Shown one piece after another: positions 8,848 through 15,618 of a stretch of DNA of 18,535 bases (position 1 is the first letter of the stretch; the number at the start of each line of letters is the position of its first letter). Source of the stretch: Micrococcales bacterium (GTDB taxonomy: Bacteria > Actinomycetota > Actinomycetes > Actinomycetales > Cellulomonadaceae); the NCBI GenBank assembly GCA_009783975.1, contig WRCL01000001.1, forward strand, positions 1 to 18,535. Direction: 5' to 3'. A program made the translations under genes and the position numbers. Under the pieces are notes generated by a model. The model made no database searches and was not told the origin of the DNA. It saw only the letters and a list, made by a program, of their open reading frames with translations.

Positions 8848-8894
8848 CCCCTAGCAGGCTGTCGGCGCCGCGTTGTCGTCGTCGGACGCAGCGA

Positions 8895-8943
8895 TGTGCG
8901 TGCACGGGCTGCGCAGATGACCAGGGGATTCATCGGCGAGCCC
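8895..8943. repeat. Partial copy of the GGGCTCGCC hairpin repeat
   Basis: TGACCAGG (8918-8925) and ATCGGCGAGCCC (8932-8943), with a GTGCG/GGGCTGCGCA lead-in, match the right half of the hairpin at 13828-13902. The left arm is missing or degraded. Like that copy, it sits between convergent genes, ending at the stop codon of the membrane-protein gene. Confidence 0.6.
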
Positions 8944-9693
8944 TTAGACCGGAGTGAGGTGGACGGCCAGGGCTGTGAGCATGAACGCGGCGACGGCCCA
9001 GGCGACGGTGAGGGCGGCGTGGGGGATGAGGATGCTCACCGGGCTGGCGGTGGTGCGTTCGACTGTGACGAAGACGAGGGTCTCGGCGACGATGACGCCG
9101 ATCGCGCCGGTCGCGACGGCAGCGGCGACGAACCAGCCGTTGGTGGTCGGGACGAGGCCGACGAGGAACCCGAACCCGTAGACGACCGTCAGGGGCGCTG
9201 CGCCGACAACCACCGGCACCGTGGCGTGGAGCCAGCCGACGGGGGTCGCGCGGACGGCGAACGTCAGGCGGACGGCGAGCACCCGCAACAGCTGGGCGAC
9301 GAACGTCGCGACCAGACCCGCGACGGCGACGAGCGCGACCTGCGAGGCGCAGATGTCAGGTTCGGCCACTGAGCCGTCCAGGCCCAAAGCGGTGCGCCCG
9401 ACCATCGACGACATCCGCGAGACCATCGGCAGCACCGTCGCCCATGCCGCGCCGCCGAGCACAGCGTTGAGGGCGAACACCCACAGCCAGAACCAGGGCC
9501 GGGCCGCGGTGTGGGCGGCACCGGCGAGGTTGCCGCGCCACACCGCCACCAGGACGTTGGCGTAGGTCCGGGCCACGCAGGGCCGAGGCGGCGCGTGCCC
9601 GGGCGGGCCGTCGGGAGACACAGGCGCGCGCTGGTCAGCCGTCCACGGCGCTGCGCTGTGCGCGGGTGCAGCACCAGCTGGGTCCAGGCTCAC
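8944..9693 (-). CDS. Multi-pass membrane protein, function unknown (Yip1-like?)
   Basis: A predicted integral membrane protein of 249 residues. A soluble Pro/Ala-rich N-terminus of about 60 residues precedes RTYANVLVAVWRGNLAGAA. Five hydrophobic segments follow: WFWLWVFALNAVLGGAAW, VALVAVAGLVATFVAQLL, VPVVVGAAPLTVVYGFGFLV, WFVAAAVATGAIGVIVAETL and a final helix ending AFMLTALAVHL. The overall plan resembles Yip1-like or other small permease-type proteins, but no diagnostic motif was found, so no function is given. The start is unclear. GTG 9693 is preferred because a -10-like TAGGCT lies 8 nt upstream (possible leaderless message); the frame runs on to 9822 with low-complexity sequence and no ribosome site. 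The stop lies at the edge of a dispersed hairpin repeat. Confidence 0.65.
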   Translation of the reverse strand: MSLDPAGAAPAHSAAPWTADQRAPVSPDGPPGHAPPRPCVARTYANVLVAVWRGNLAGAAHTAARPWFWLWVFALNAVLGGAAWATVLPMVSRMSSMVGRTALGLDGSVAEPDICASQVALVAVAGLVATFVAQLLRVLAVRLTFAVRATPVGWLHATVPVVVGAAPLTVVYGFGFLVGLVPTTNGWFVAAAVATGAIGVIVAETLVFVTVERTTASPVSILIPHAALTVAWAVAAFMLTALAVHLTPV

Positions 9694-9805
9694 AGCTCGC
9701 GAGCCTATCGGACGCCTGACCACCACAGGCCGAGGGCGAGTCCATGGTGGCGTCCTGCGCCTGGCTCGGCAGACCTGTGGGTTCGCCCCCTCTGTTCGGC
9801 ACGGC

Positions 9806-9829
9806 GGGGTTGCGGGGGGCACTGGGGGG
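9806..9829 (+). other. G-rich tract with G-quadruplex potential
   Basis: Three G runs (GGGG 9806-9809, GGGGGG 9814-9819, GGGGGG 9824-9829) are separated by 4-nt linkers, with CGG following. Splitting the longer runs allows four G-tracts. It lies upstream of the membrane-protein gene. Its role is unknown, and in such GC-rich DNA it may be chance. Confidence 0.35.
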
Positions 9830-9838
9830 CGGACCTGC

Positions 9839-9866
9839 GCGGATGAACCGAGCGATGGTCATCCGC
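9839..9866. other. Small inverted repeat in the gap upstream of the membrane-protein gene
   Basis: GCGGATGA (9839-9846) pairs perfectly with TCATCCGC (9859-9866) around a 12-nt loop. It could be an operator or RNA stem; no partner was identified. Apart from this, the G-rich tract and the REP-like pair, 9694-10037 shows no gene. Confidence 0.35.
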
Positions 9867-9932
9867 ACCTCCGCCGAACTGGGACACGCCCTCCACGTGG
9901 AAGCACGTCTTCACAGCCTTGGGCGACGAGGT

Positions 9933-10028
9933 GACCAGGCAGGAAGACAGCCGAACCGTCCCCGGCCAAAGCAACGCTCTGACCAGGCAAGACATAGGAA
10001 CCGTCCCCACTGTCTTTGCCACTGTCTT
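9933..10028 (-). repeat. Tandem pair of REP-like elements downstream of panD
   Basis: Two copies in the same (minus) orientation with a 48-bp period: GACCAGGCA starts at 9933 and at 9981. The second is intact (AAGACA 9989-9994, TGTCTT 10011-10016 in plus reading); the first keeps core and one arm (AAGACA 9944-9949). The outer AAAGACAGTGG is duplicated once more, ending at 10028. The array begins 10 nt after the panD stop and may act as its transcript end. Confidence 0.75.
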
Positions 10029-10037
10029 TGAGCGTGG

Positions 10038-10424
10038 CTATCGCGAGGGGACGGGTTCGGACGGGTCGTTGCCGACGTCGACGATGCGGTTGTCGGCATC
10101 GACGTGGACCACCTGGGGGGCGTAGCCCGACAGCTCGGCGGTGTCGACAAGCACGTAGGACATGATGATGACCAGGTCGCCTGGGTGGACCAGGTGCGCC
10201 GCAGCCCCGTTGATGCACACGGTGCCCGAACCTGGTTCCCCGACGATGACGTAGGTCACCAGCCGGGCCCCGTTGGTCACGTCCACGACGTGCACCTGCT
10301 CGCCTTCGACGAGGCCAGCGGCCCCGACAAGGTCAGCATCGATCGTGATCGACCCCACGTAGTTGAGGTTCGCCTGCGTCACAGTCGCGCGGTGGATCTT
10401 GCCACCCACCATGGTGCGTAGCAT
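10038..10424 (-). CDS. panD: Aspartate 1-decarboxylase (pyruvoyl enzyme precursor)
   Basis: The 128-residue precursor of PanD, which decarboxylates L-aspartate to beta-alanine for pantothenate and coenzyme A. The family opening ([16 protein letters not shown]) is followed by the self-cleavage site Gly24-Ser25 in NYVGSITID; Ser25 becomes the pyruvoyl group. [10 protein letters not shown], with the GxR/TY block, and [16 protein letters not shown] are typical. Length is usual for actinobacteria. ATG 10424 has GGAGG 4 nt upstream. It lies 44 nt after the tyrosine phosphatase gene on the same strand, so co-transcription is likely although the functions look unrelated. No panB, panC or PanZ-like partner is nearby. 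A REP-like array follows directly after the stop. Confidence 0.96.
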   Translation of the reverse strand: MLRTMVGGKIHRATVTQANLNYVGSITIDADLVGAAGLVEGEQVHVVDVTNGARLVTYVIVGEPGSGTVCINGAAAHLVHPGDLVIIMSYVLVDTAELSGYAPQVVHVDADNRIVDVGNDPSEPVPSR

Positions 10425-10468
10425 CAGGCCTCCTCTCCGGTCCCGGCCGTGCCCCCAAGGATATCGGG

Positions 10469-11011
10469 TCAGCGGGTGATGGCTTCGACGATGTCGAGGG
10501 TGCAGGCGAAGATCGCGTCGAAGCAGCGGCGGTAGATGACCTCGGAGCGTCCGAAGGGGTCGGGGATCGACGACGGGCCGTGGCCTGCACGGGCGCGGTA
10601 GGCCGGGGCGAGGGCGACCAGGGAGCGCAGGCGCTCGGCGTGGGTCAACCCGGTGATCTGCTCAGGGGGGACGAACTGGGCGAGGCGGGCCAGCTCGATG
10701 AGGGTGAACGTGTGGCGCACCGCCGCGGGGGCCAGCGAGACCGCGGACGTGCGGTGGGCGCGGGTGGCGGTGATGACCAGGTCAGACTCGTTGATCATCC
10801 GCTCGGTCAGCTGCCGGGCGGCGAAATCGTCGGCGCGTGCGCCGACCGAACGCAACAAGGTGGCCATCGGGCCAGCGATTGGTTCGCCGACTGCCGCAGC
10901 GGTGCCAGCCGAGCTGGTGACGATCCCCGCGTGCGACAACGCAGTGTCGAGCAGGCGTTCCATCGCAGGGGACCGCGCAAGGTTCCCCGTGCACACCGTC
11001 AGCACCTGCAT
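10469..11011 (-). CDS. Low-molecular-weight protein tyrosine phosphatase
   Basis: A 180-residue LMW-PTP. The phosphate loop is CTGNLARS, with nucleophile Cys7 and Arg13 (C-x5-R-S). The general acid is Asp151 in IPDPFGRS, close to the canonical DPY/DPW position. Such enzymes dephosphorylate tyrosine kinases (Wzc/BY-kinase type) and other proteins, and often sit in exopolysaccharide clusters, which fits the GT2 gene upstream. A tyrosine kinase is not in the window. ATG 11011 is preferred: GGAG lies 8 nt upstream, and the loop then starts at the usual residue 7. An alternative GTG at 11020 overlaps that GGAG. The region around 85-140 is longer and more variable than in compact LMW-PTPs of about 150 residues. 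It is probably transcribed with panD. Confidence 0.9.
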   Translation of the reverse strand: MQVLTVCTGNLARSPAMERLLDTALSHAGIVTSSAGTAAAVGEPIAGPMATLLRSVGARADDFAARQLTERMINESDLVITATRAHRTSAVSLAPAAVRHTFTLIELARLAQFVPPEQITGLTHAERLRSLVALAPAYRARAGHGPSSIPDPFGRSEVIYRRCFDAIFACTLDIVEAITR

Positions 11012-11354
11012 CGAGCTCACTCCACCATCTTGCCGCGCGGCGGCGCCCAGTGTGGCCGTTTTGCACGAAGAGACCCGGTTGCCTCGCCCCGATTGGTACG
11101 AAGGTGCACGAAAGATCCGAGGATGTGCCGAACGTCACGTTGGTTGTGCATCGTACCCGGATCTTCGCGATGCGTGAGCCCGCCACACAACCGACGACTG
11201 TACAGGCCGTCGGCGGTGCCCACCTCTTCGCTCCATGGTGTTCGCAGAACCGGGTGTGCGTCGCACGGCGGCGAAGCAGAGCCTCACTGCAGGTGAACGG
11301 CGACGACGATCCCGCGCCGCGCCCACCGGGTGCCGCACACGGCGTGCGTCGTGG
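11012..11354 (-). other. Intergenic region upstream of the phosphatase gene, with repeated motifs
   Basis: No gene was found here. On the plus strand TGCACGAAGAGACC (11062-11075) recurs as TGCACGAAAGATCC (11105-11118), 43 bp apart, about four helical turns; on the minus strand this gives several TTCGT(G/A)C words. AAGATCCG (11112-11119) pairs with CGGATCTT (11158-11165), and AACGTCACGTT (11131-11141) is an interrupted palindrome. These could be operators for the phosphatase-panD unit. No convincing promoter pair was seen. Confidence 0.35.
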
Positions 11355-12374
11355 TCAGCTGGGCTCAGGACGTCGCCGGCGCCGGCTGGCGGCGGTGGTC
11401 GCCGGAGCGCCGGCGGCACGGCCGCGCAGGTAACCCAACGCTGTGGCCAGCAGGCACAGGCTCACCGCGACGACGCTCGCAGCGTGGTCGCGTCGGCGGC
11501 GTGGACCAGCGACAACACCGCGCAACCCCCGGGTGACGGCTCTGGGCAGCACGCGTGCGACGTAGGACCGTTCTTCGCACAGCGCGTCGTCGGTGCCGAC
11601 CAGACCCGAGACCACGGCTTTGGACATCCCCTCGGCGTACCCGCGGCCACGGAGGTAACGCCAGGTGAGGCGGTCTGGGGCGACCTCGTGCGCGACGGCT
11701 GCAGCCGGGTCGAACACCAGGCGGGCACCGCAGACCGACTGGGTGATCCGGATGCACAGCTCGGTCTCTTCGCAGCCTGAGGGGGTGTGGCCGACCCGGC
11801 CCAGCTCTTCGGCGAACCCTCCCACGGCCAGGGCCTGGGCGCGGCGCAGCGACATGTTGCAGCCCATGAGGCTGCGCACAGGCCCTGGTGCCACTGGTTG
11901 GCCGGAGAACGAGCAGCCGACGACCCAGTCCAGGACGCCGCATCCGTCGGGGTCTGCTGGCAACGTCGCCGGTCGCCGCCCGGTGGGCCACACCGGGTGG
12001 ACAGGACCGCCGACCCCCGAGACCTGCGGGTCGTCGTAGGGGGCCAGGAGCCGGCCCAGCCACTGGTCGTCGGTGGGGCGGGCGTCGTCGTCGAGGAACA
12101 CCACGACGTCGCCGGTGGCCCGTTCCAAGGCGGTGTTCCGCGCCCCGGACAGGCCCCGGGCGTGCTCGTTGGTGAGCACGACGAGCGTGCCAAGCTCGGC
12201 GAGCAGCTCGGTGCGTGCACGGGCGGCGAGCTCGTCGTCGTGGTCGACGACGAGGACAAGCTCGTCCGGCGGCACCTGCTGGGCTGCGGCAGCGCGTAAC
12301 GCCTGGCCGACCTGGTCCCACCGCTGCACCGTGTAGGAGCAGACCACGACCGACACCGACAAGGCTTCAGGCAT
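11355..12374 (-). CDS. Family 2 (GT-A) glycosyltransferase
   Basis: A predicted inverting GT2 sugar transferase of 339 residues, probably building cell-surface glycan from a nucleotide sugar on the cytoplasmic side. The GT-A fold starts with SVSVVVCSYT, then VLVVDHDDELAARAR and RGLSGARNTALERATGDVVV. The metal-binding acidic motif is FLDDDARP (about residues 91-98). GCNMSLRR, GHTPSGCEETELCIR (catalytic-base type EETE) and GYAEGMSKAVV follow, as in actinobacterial EPS-locus GT2 proteins. The basic C-terminal tail holds one hydrophobic helix (SVVAVSLCLLATALGYLRG), perhaps a membrane anchor. Start ATG 12374 has AAGGAG 6 nt upstream; the frame extends to 12416 without a ribosome site. The acceptor and sugar cannot be told from sequence. 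It lies upstream of the phosphatase gene on the same strand but 340 nt away. Confidence 0.88.
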   Translation of the reverse strand: MPEALSVSVVVCSYTVQRWDQVGQALRAAAAQQVPPDELVLVVDHDDELAARARTELLAELGTLVVLTNEHARGLSGARNTALERATGDVVVFLDDDARPTDDQWLGRLLAPYDDPQVSGVGGPVHPVWPTGRRPATLPADPDGCGVLDWVVGCSFSGQPVAPGPVRSLMGCNMSLRRAQALAVGGFAEELGRVGHTPSGCEETELCIRITQSVCGARLVFDPAAAVAHEVAPDRLTWRYLRGRGYAEGMSKAVVSGLVGTDDALCEERSYVARVLPRAVTRGLRGVVAGPRRRRDHAASVVAVSLCLLATALGYLRGRAAGAPATTAASRRRRRPEPS

Positions 12375-12676
12375 GGGGCACTCCTTCGGGTCAACCGCCG
12401 GGCGGTCGCGTCGCACGGTCTACCCCAATTGTCTCCCATAGCTGCCGGTCGTGGGCAAGTCGGCCAAATCGGTGGGTCGTCTGCGGCACAACGACGGTTC
12501 GCCCACGGCATAATGGGCACACGACATGACGGGGCCACCGCAGGATGGGACCACGGCACGACGGGCTCGCCGGGCCACCACAACCGGTCTTGCAGGCCCG
12601 TGGGCCGATCGTCCTGGGCACCAGAAGGTCGTGGGTGCAACTCAACACGGGGGACGAACTGGGCAAGGGAGCTGCT
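12375..12676. other. Divergent promoter region between GT2 and proline-rich protein genes
   Basis: About 300 bp with no supported gene. On the plus strand CATAAT (12509-12514) is a good -10 candidate, but no matching -35 was seen. It would give a leader of about 155 nt. On the minus strand the GT2 ribosome site AAGGAG is at 12381-12386; its promoter was not identified. Confidence 0.3.
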
Positions 12677-13822
12677 GTGACCGACAACGCCGACCGGCGA
12701 TACCCCGCGGGATGGCAAGACCAGCGTTACCCTGGCCCACCGGCCAGCCCGTACGCCTCGGGTCCCCCGGCCAAACCGTCGTCGACCCGGCCGATGCCAG
12801 CACCAGCCGCCGCAGGCAGGCCCCCGACGACGATCGCCCCACCTCCGGGCCCGATCCAGCCCGGCCCGCTCCACCCTGGCCCACTCCAGCCTGGCCCGCT
12901 CCAGCAGGCGCCGTCGGCGGCGTACCGCCCGCCGACGAGCCCGACGTTCACCTACACCCCTCCCACCGCTCAGCCGTCGCCAGCCCCGCCTTCGCGGCCC
13001 CAGCCGTCGTCCCAGCACGCCGGGGCCCAGCAGGCACCGGCCCCACGTTCACCGGCCCCGGCCCAGCCGTCCCCAGCCCCCTACTCCCCGGCCGCCCCGC
13101 CGACCGTCCCGCCACAAGGTGGACCGTCCCGGCGACCGACGACCGGGCCGTACGGGTCACCTGCGGTTCAACGCCCCGGAGACGCGTTCGCCGCCCCGCC
13201 GCGCCAGTCGGCCATGCCTGGTCAGGCCGCAGCCTCTGAGGTGCACCAGACGATCCGCCTGTCGGCCTCTGAGCTTGCCCAGGCCAGCCCTGGTTCGACC
13301 TGGAGCCCGACAGCGACCGAGCAGGTCAACGCCCCGGCCCCGGACAACCCGTTCCCCGAGACGGGCCAGACCGCCACTTTTGGCGTCCCCTACGACTCGC
13401 ACAAGACCAGCCCCCCGGTGATGATCACGGTGCTCGGGGTCGTCGCGGGCCTGGTCCTGGGTCTGCTCGGGGTCGTCGCGGTGCTCCTTGGGACCGCGAT
13501 CGAGTCTGACAGCACCCGGGTGGCGATGTTCGTCGTCGGGCTGGCGCTCCTGGGCGCCGCTGTCGTGCTCAGCACCTGGACCCCGACGGTGACGATCACC
13601 GCAGGGGTGCTCATGGCGCTACCAGGACTGTTCGGGGTGTTCGCCTCCGAACCGTGGGCGAACGCTGTGGCCAAGCTTCCCCATATCGACCTCAACCTGT
13701 TCGGGGTCCCAGCCGACGCGGCGGTCTACGGGCTCGGCAGCTACGTCCCGGCGGTCGCCGGGGTGCTCCTTGTCACCGCAGGGGTCACAACAGCCCTGCT
13801 CAAACGCCGTCTGGCCGCCTGA
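12677..13822 (+). CDS. Proline-rich protein with four C-terminal transmembrane helices, function unknown
   Basis: A protein of 381 residues in two parts. Residues 1 to about 245 are disordered, Pro/Gln/Ala-rich and presumably cytoplasmic, with a short PGPLx repeat at 61-75. The C-terminal 135 residues form four hydrophobic segments: MITVLGVVAGLVLGLLGVV, MFVVGLALLGAAVVL, ITAGVLMALPGLFGVF and VAGVLLVTAGVTTALL, ending KRRLAA. A disordered Pro-rich tail on a small membrane domain recurs in actinobacterial envelope and division proteins, but I recognise no family here. GTG 12677 has AAGGGAG 5 nt upstream; the frame is open back to 12545 but that part lacks a ribosome site. It converges on the chemotaxis operon, with a long hairpin repeat between the two stop codons. 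Confidence 0.8.
   Translation: MTDNADRRYPAGWQDQRYPGPPASPYASGPPAKPSSTRPMPAPAAAGRPPTTIAPPPGPIQPGPLHPGPLQPGPLQQAPSAAYRPPTSPTFTYTPPTAQPSPAPPSRPQPSSQHAGAQQAPAPRSPAPAQPSPAPYSPAAPPTVPPQGGPSRRPTTGPYGSPAVQRPGDAFAAPPRQSAMPGQAAASEVHQTIRLSASELAQASPGSTWSPTATEQVNAPAPDNPFPETGQTATFGVPYDSHKTSPPVMITVLGVVAGLVLGLLGVVAVLLGTAIESDSTRVAMFVVGLALLGAAVVLSTWTPTVTITAGVLMALPGLFGVFASEPWANAVAKLPHIDLNLFGVPADAAVYGLGSYVPAVAGVLLVTAGVTTALLKRRLAA
12857..12901 (+). repeat. 15-nt tandem repeat encoding QPGPL/HPGPL/QPGPL
   Basis: Three 15-nt units code for QPGPL, HPGPL and QPGPL (residues 61-75) in the disordered Pro-rich region. The units differ at a few positions, so the array is not newly formed. Confidence 0.7.
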
Positions 13823-13827
13823 GCTCA

Positions 13828-13902
13828 GGGCTCGCCGATCAATAACCTGCTCATGTGCGCAGCCCGGGCACGCGCATGACCAGGTTGTTGATCGGCGAGC
13901 CC
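13828..13902. repeat. 75-bp long hairpin repeat between convergent genes
   Basis: GGGCTCGCCGATCAA (13828-13842) and its exact complement at 13888-13902 form a 15-bp perfect stem. It continues as TAACCTGCTCATG (13843-13855) against CATGACCAGGTTG (13875-13887), 11 of 13 paired. The loop is about 19 nt. It lies between the stop codons of the Pro-rich protein and the last chemotaxis-operon gene, and can serve as a bidirectional terminator. A half copy exists at 8895-8943, so it is also a dispersed repeat. Confidence 0.8.
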
Positions 13903-13906
13903 GAAC

Positions 13907-14398
13907 TCAGCTGCGCACGACGACTGACAGCACACCCTCGCCATACCCGTTGGCGACGACGACCTTGAGGTTGTGCCGCGGCACGTACGAGGAGACCAAC
14001 GTCGCCACATCGGCCGGCAGACGGTCGCCGGGCAGGTAGACGTCTTTGAGCACGACGTGCGGGGCCCCTTCGGCGTTGAGCAACGACCCGGCGACGTTGA
14101 TCGCCTCGCGGACGTTGTCGGCCAGGACCGCGGTCAGCCCGAGCTCGGCAGCCTCGACAGCGGTTCCGGCCGGCAGCAGCCCGATCGCCGCGCCGATCGC
14201 CGCCGACAACGGCAGGTCGCTGACCCACAACGCGATGAGCTTGCGGTACGGGTCGGTCTCGAACACCCCGACGACCTGCCCCCCAGGGGCGTTGAGCGAG
14301 GGCATGTCGGCCCCTGTGACGATCTCCACGTCACGCCCGAGCAGCATCTCGAGCATCTCTTTGACGTCTTGCGGGTTGGGCAGCGGCGTCCCGGGCAT
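13907..14398 (-). CDS. CheX/CheC-like protein ending the chemotaxis operon (candidate)
   Basis: A 163-residue protein with no family I can name with certainty. Its centre reads DNVREAINVAGSLL (94-107), which aligns with DAFGEIANVVGGNI of the operon's cheX: D-x3-E-x2-N-V-x-G is shared. Glu98 and Asn101 sit where the CheC/CheX/FliY phosphatases place their catalytic Glu and Asn. Before it, RKLIALWVSDLPLSAAIGAAI resembles the CheX strand-helix stretch RTAVTTSTATASALVRALL. The second CheX Asn of GGN is not kept (GSL), so activity may be lost or altered. It may dephosphorylate or bind one of the CheY-like regulators upstream. ATG 14398 has AGAGGA 7 nt upstream and starts 17 nt after the preceding stop. 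Soluble, no signal peptide. Confidence 0.55.
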   Translation of the reverse strand: MPGTPLPNPQDVKEMLEMLLGRDVEIVTGADMPSLNAPGGQVVGVFETDPYRKLIALWVSDLPLSAAIGAAIGLLPAGTAVEAAELGLTAVLADNVREAINVAGSLLNAEGAPHVVLKDVYLPGDRLPADVATLVSSYVPRHNLKVVVANGYGEGVLSVVVRS

Positions 14399-14415
14399 AT
14401 GTGGTCCTCTCAGCT

Positions 14416-14778
14416 TCAGGCGAGCACGGGTTCGATGACCTCGCGGAACGCCTCGGGGGTGAACGGTTTGGCGATCAAGAACAAGGCGCCGGCGGCTTCG
14501 GCCTGCTCGCGCATCTGCGGTGAGCCTTCGGAGGTGACGAACCCGAACGGGGTCGCGAACCCGTTCGCCCGCATCGTCGTGAGCAGCTCCATCCCGCTCA
14601 TCTCAGGCATGTTCCAGTCCGAGAGCACGACGTCGGGTTCGTCGGCGGTGATGGCGGCCATCGCCTCGACCCCGTTACCGGCCTCGGTGACCTCCCAGTC
14701 GTACCCAGCCTGACGCAGCGTACGGATGACGATCTGGCGCATGACGCGCGAGTCGTCGACGACCAAGACCCGGATCAT
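14416..14778 (-). CDS. CheY-like single-domain response regulator, distal copy
   Basis: A 120-residue stand-alone receiver domain. The acidic pocket is Asp8/Asp9 (VVDDSRVMR), the phosphorylated residue Asp54 (VLSDWNMPEMSG), the switch residue Thr82 (FVTSEG) and Lys104 (IAKPFTPEAF). No output domain, so it acts by protein contact, on the flagellar switch or as a phosphate sink. The ATG at 14778 overlaps the cheX stop (ATGA) and lies behind AGGAGGAG, so it is translationally coupled to cheX. It differs clearly from the other receiver in this operon, particularly in the region after Lys-proximal beta-4 (SEGSPQMREQAEAAGALFL). Which of the two is the motor-binding CheY cannot be told from sequence alone. 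Confidence 0.93.
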   Translation of the reverse strand: MIRVLVVDDSRVMRQIVIRTLRQAGYDWEVTEAGNGVEAMAAITADEPDVVLSDWNMPEMSGMELLTTMRANGFATPFGFVTSEGSPQMREQAEAAGALFLIAKPFTPEAFREVIEPVLA

Positions 14779-15236
14779 CGTGCTCCTCCTTCGTGTTGCG
14801 TGAGCCAGACGCTGATGTCCAGCGGTTCGCCGCGCCACGCCAGGCGCAGCGTCAGCACCAACGGGTCGACTGTGGGCGGGACCGCTGTGGCGACCCGAGG
14901 CAGCCCGAGCGAACCTTGTTCAGGCAGCAGGGCTTTGATGTTGCCCCCCACGACGTTGGCGATCTCGCCAAACGCGTCGGTACGGTCGTCGTCGGTGACA
15001 CCAGCGTCGGCGCCCACATCGAGCAGGGCCCGGACCAGGGCCGATGCGGTCGCCGTACTTGTGGTCACCGCGGTACGGCCTGGGTAGGGCCCGCAGATGT
15101 CGACCCACGCCACGACGGGGTCGTCGACCGGGGCCTGGTCGTCGCGGACCACGAGCAGGCCGTGGTCACCGTCGATCATCGCAGCGAAAACGGCCTCAGC
15201 GATCTCGAAGACCGCCTCGACGTCGACAACGGTCAT
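14775..15236 (-). CDS. cheX: CheX-family phosphatase of CheY~P
   Basis: A 153-residue protein of the CheC/CheX/FliY family, which removes phosphate from CheY and resets the motor signal. The active helix is DAFGEIANVVGGNIKALLP: Glu91 and Asn94 form the catalytic ExxN and GGN (Asn99) follows, as in CheX. A single such motif and the short length fit CheX rather than two-motif CheC. ATG 15236 has GGAG 7 nt upstream and overlaps the stop of the upstream CheY-like gene by 4 nt (ATGA); its own stop overlaps the next regulator the same way. It is therefore locked in 1:1 order between two receiver genes, its likely substrates. The frame continues upstream of 15236 but has no family similarity. Confidence 0.85.
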   Translation of the reverse strand: MTVVDVEAVFEIAEAVFAAMIDGDHGLLVVRDDQAPVDDPVVAWVDICGPYPGRTAVTTSTATASALVRALLDVGADAGVTDDDRTDAFGEIANVVGGNIKALLPEQGSLGLPRVATAVPPTVDPLVLTLRLAWRGEPLDISVWLTQHEGGAR

Positions 15237-15616
15237 ACGTTCTCTCCTACCGGGACCAGCCCGAGCCACTCAAGCTTTTCGCGGATCGCTTCAGGCGTGA
15301 ACGGTTTGATGAGGTACTCGTGGGCCCCAGCAGCCAAGGCCCGTACGATCTGCGACTGCTCAGACTCGGTGGTCACCATCATCAAGGTGATACCCCGCAG
15401 GTCGGGGTTGGCGCGGACCTTGGTGACGAAGGTCAGCCCGTCCATCACCGGCATGTTCCAGTCGATGCACGCCAGGTCGGCGTGCTCACCGGCGGTGAGC
15501 AGGTCCAGGGCCTGCTGGCCGTCGGCCGCCTCCAGGGTCTGGAAGCCAAGGCTGTGCAGGTTCCCTGCGACGATGCGACGCATCACCCGCGAGTCGTCGA
15601 TGACGAGCGCTCGCAT
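15233..15616 (-). CDS. cheY: CheY-like response regulator, proximal copy
   Basis: A 127-residue receiver domain. The acidic pair is Asp7/Asp8 (VIDDSRVMRR), phospho-acceptor Asp52 (CIDWNMPVMDG), switch Thr82/Thr83 (MMVTTESEQ) and Lys104 (YLIKPFTPEAI). The pattern, with MVTTE and the IKPF block, is close to the usual flagellar CheY of this group, hence the tentative symbol. ATG 15616 has AGGAGG 6 nt upstream; it lies 2 nt after the cheR stop and its own stop overlaps the cheX start. Expected to be phosphorylated by a CheA encoded outside the window. Confidence 0.88.
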   Translation of the reverse strand: MRALVIDDSRVMRRIVAGNLHSLGFQTLEAADGQQALDLLTAGEHADLACIDWNMPVMDGLTFVTKVRANPDLRGITLMMVTTESEQSQIVRALAAGAHEYLIKPFTPEAIREKLEWLGLVPVGENV

Positions 15617-15618
15617 GG

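Noticed and set aside
9933..10028. CRISPR-like array
   Set aside because: Only two full units, palindromic and REP-like, with no uniform spacers and no cas genes.
11050..11433. Possible small plus-strand gene upstream of the phosphatase
   Set aside because: No ribosome site or domain, and its 3' part overlaps the GT2 gene antisense.
12509..12514. Firm promoter call for the Pro-rich protein at CATAAT
   Set aside because: No -35 hexamer at 16-18 bp, so it is mentioned only as a candidate.
13828..13902. Ordinary intrinsic terminator only
   Set aside because: The partial second copy at 8895-8943 shows it is a dispersed repeat, though it can still act as a terminator.
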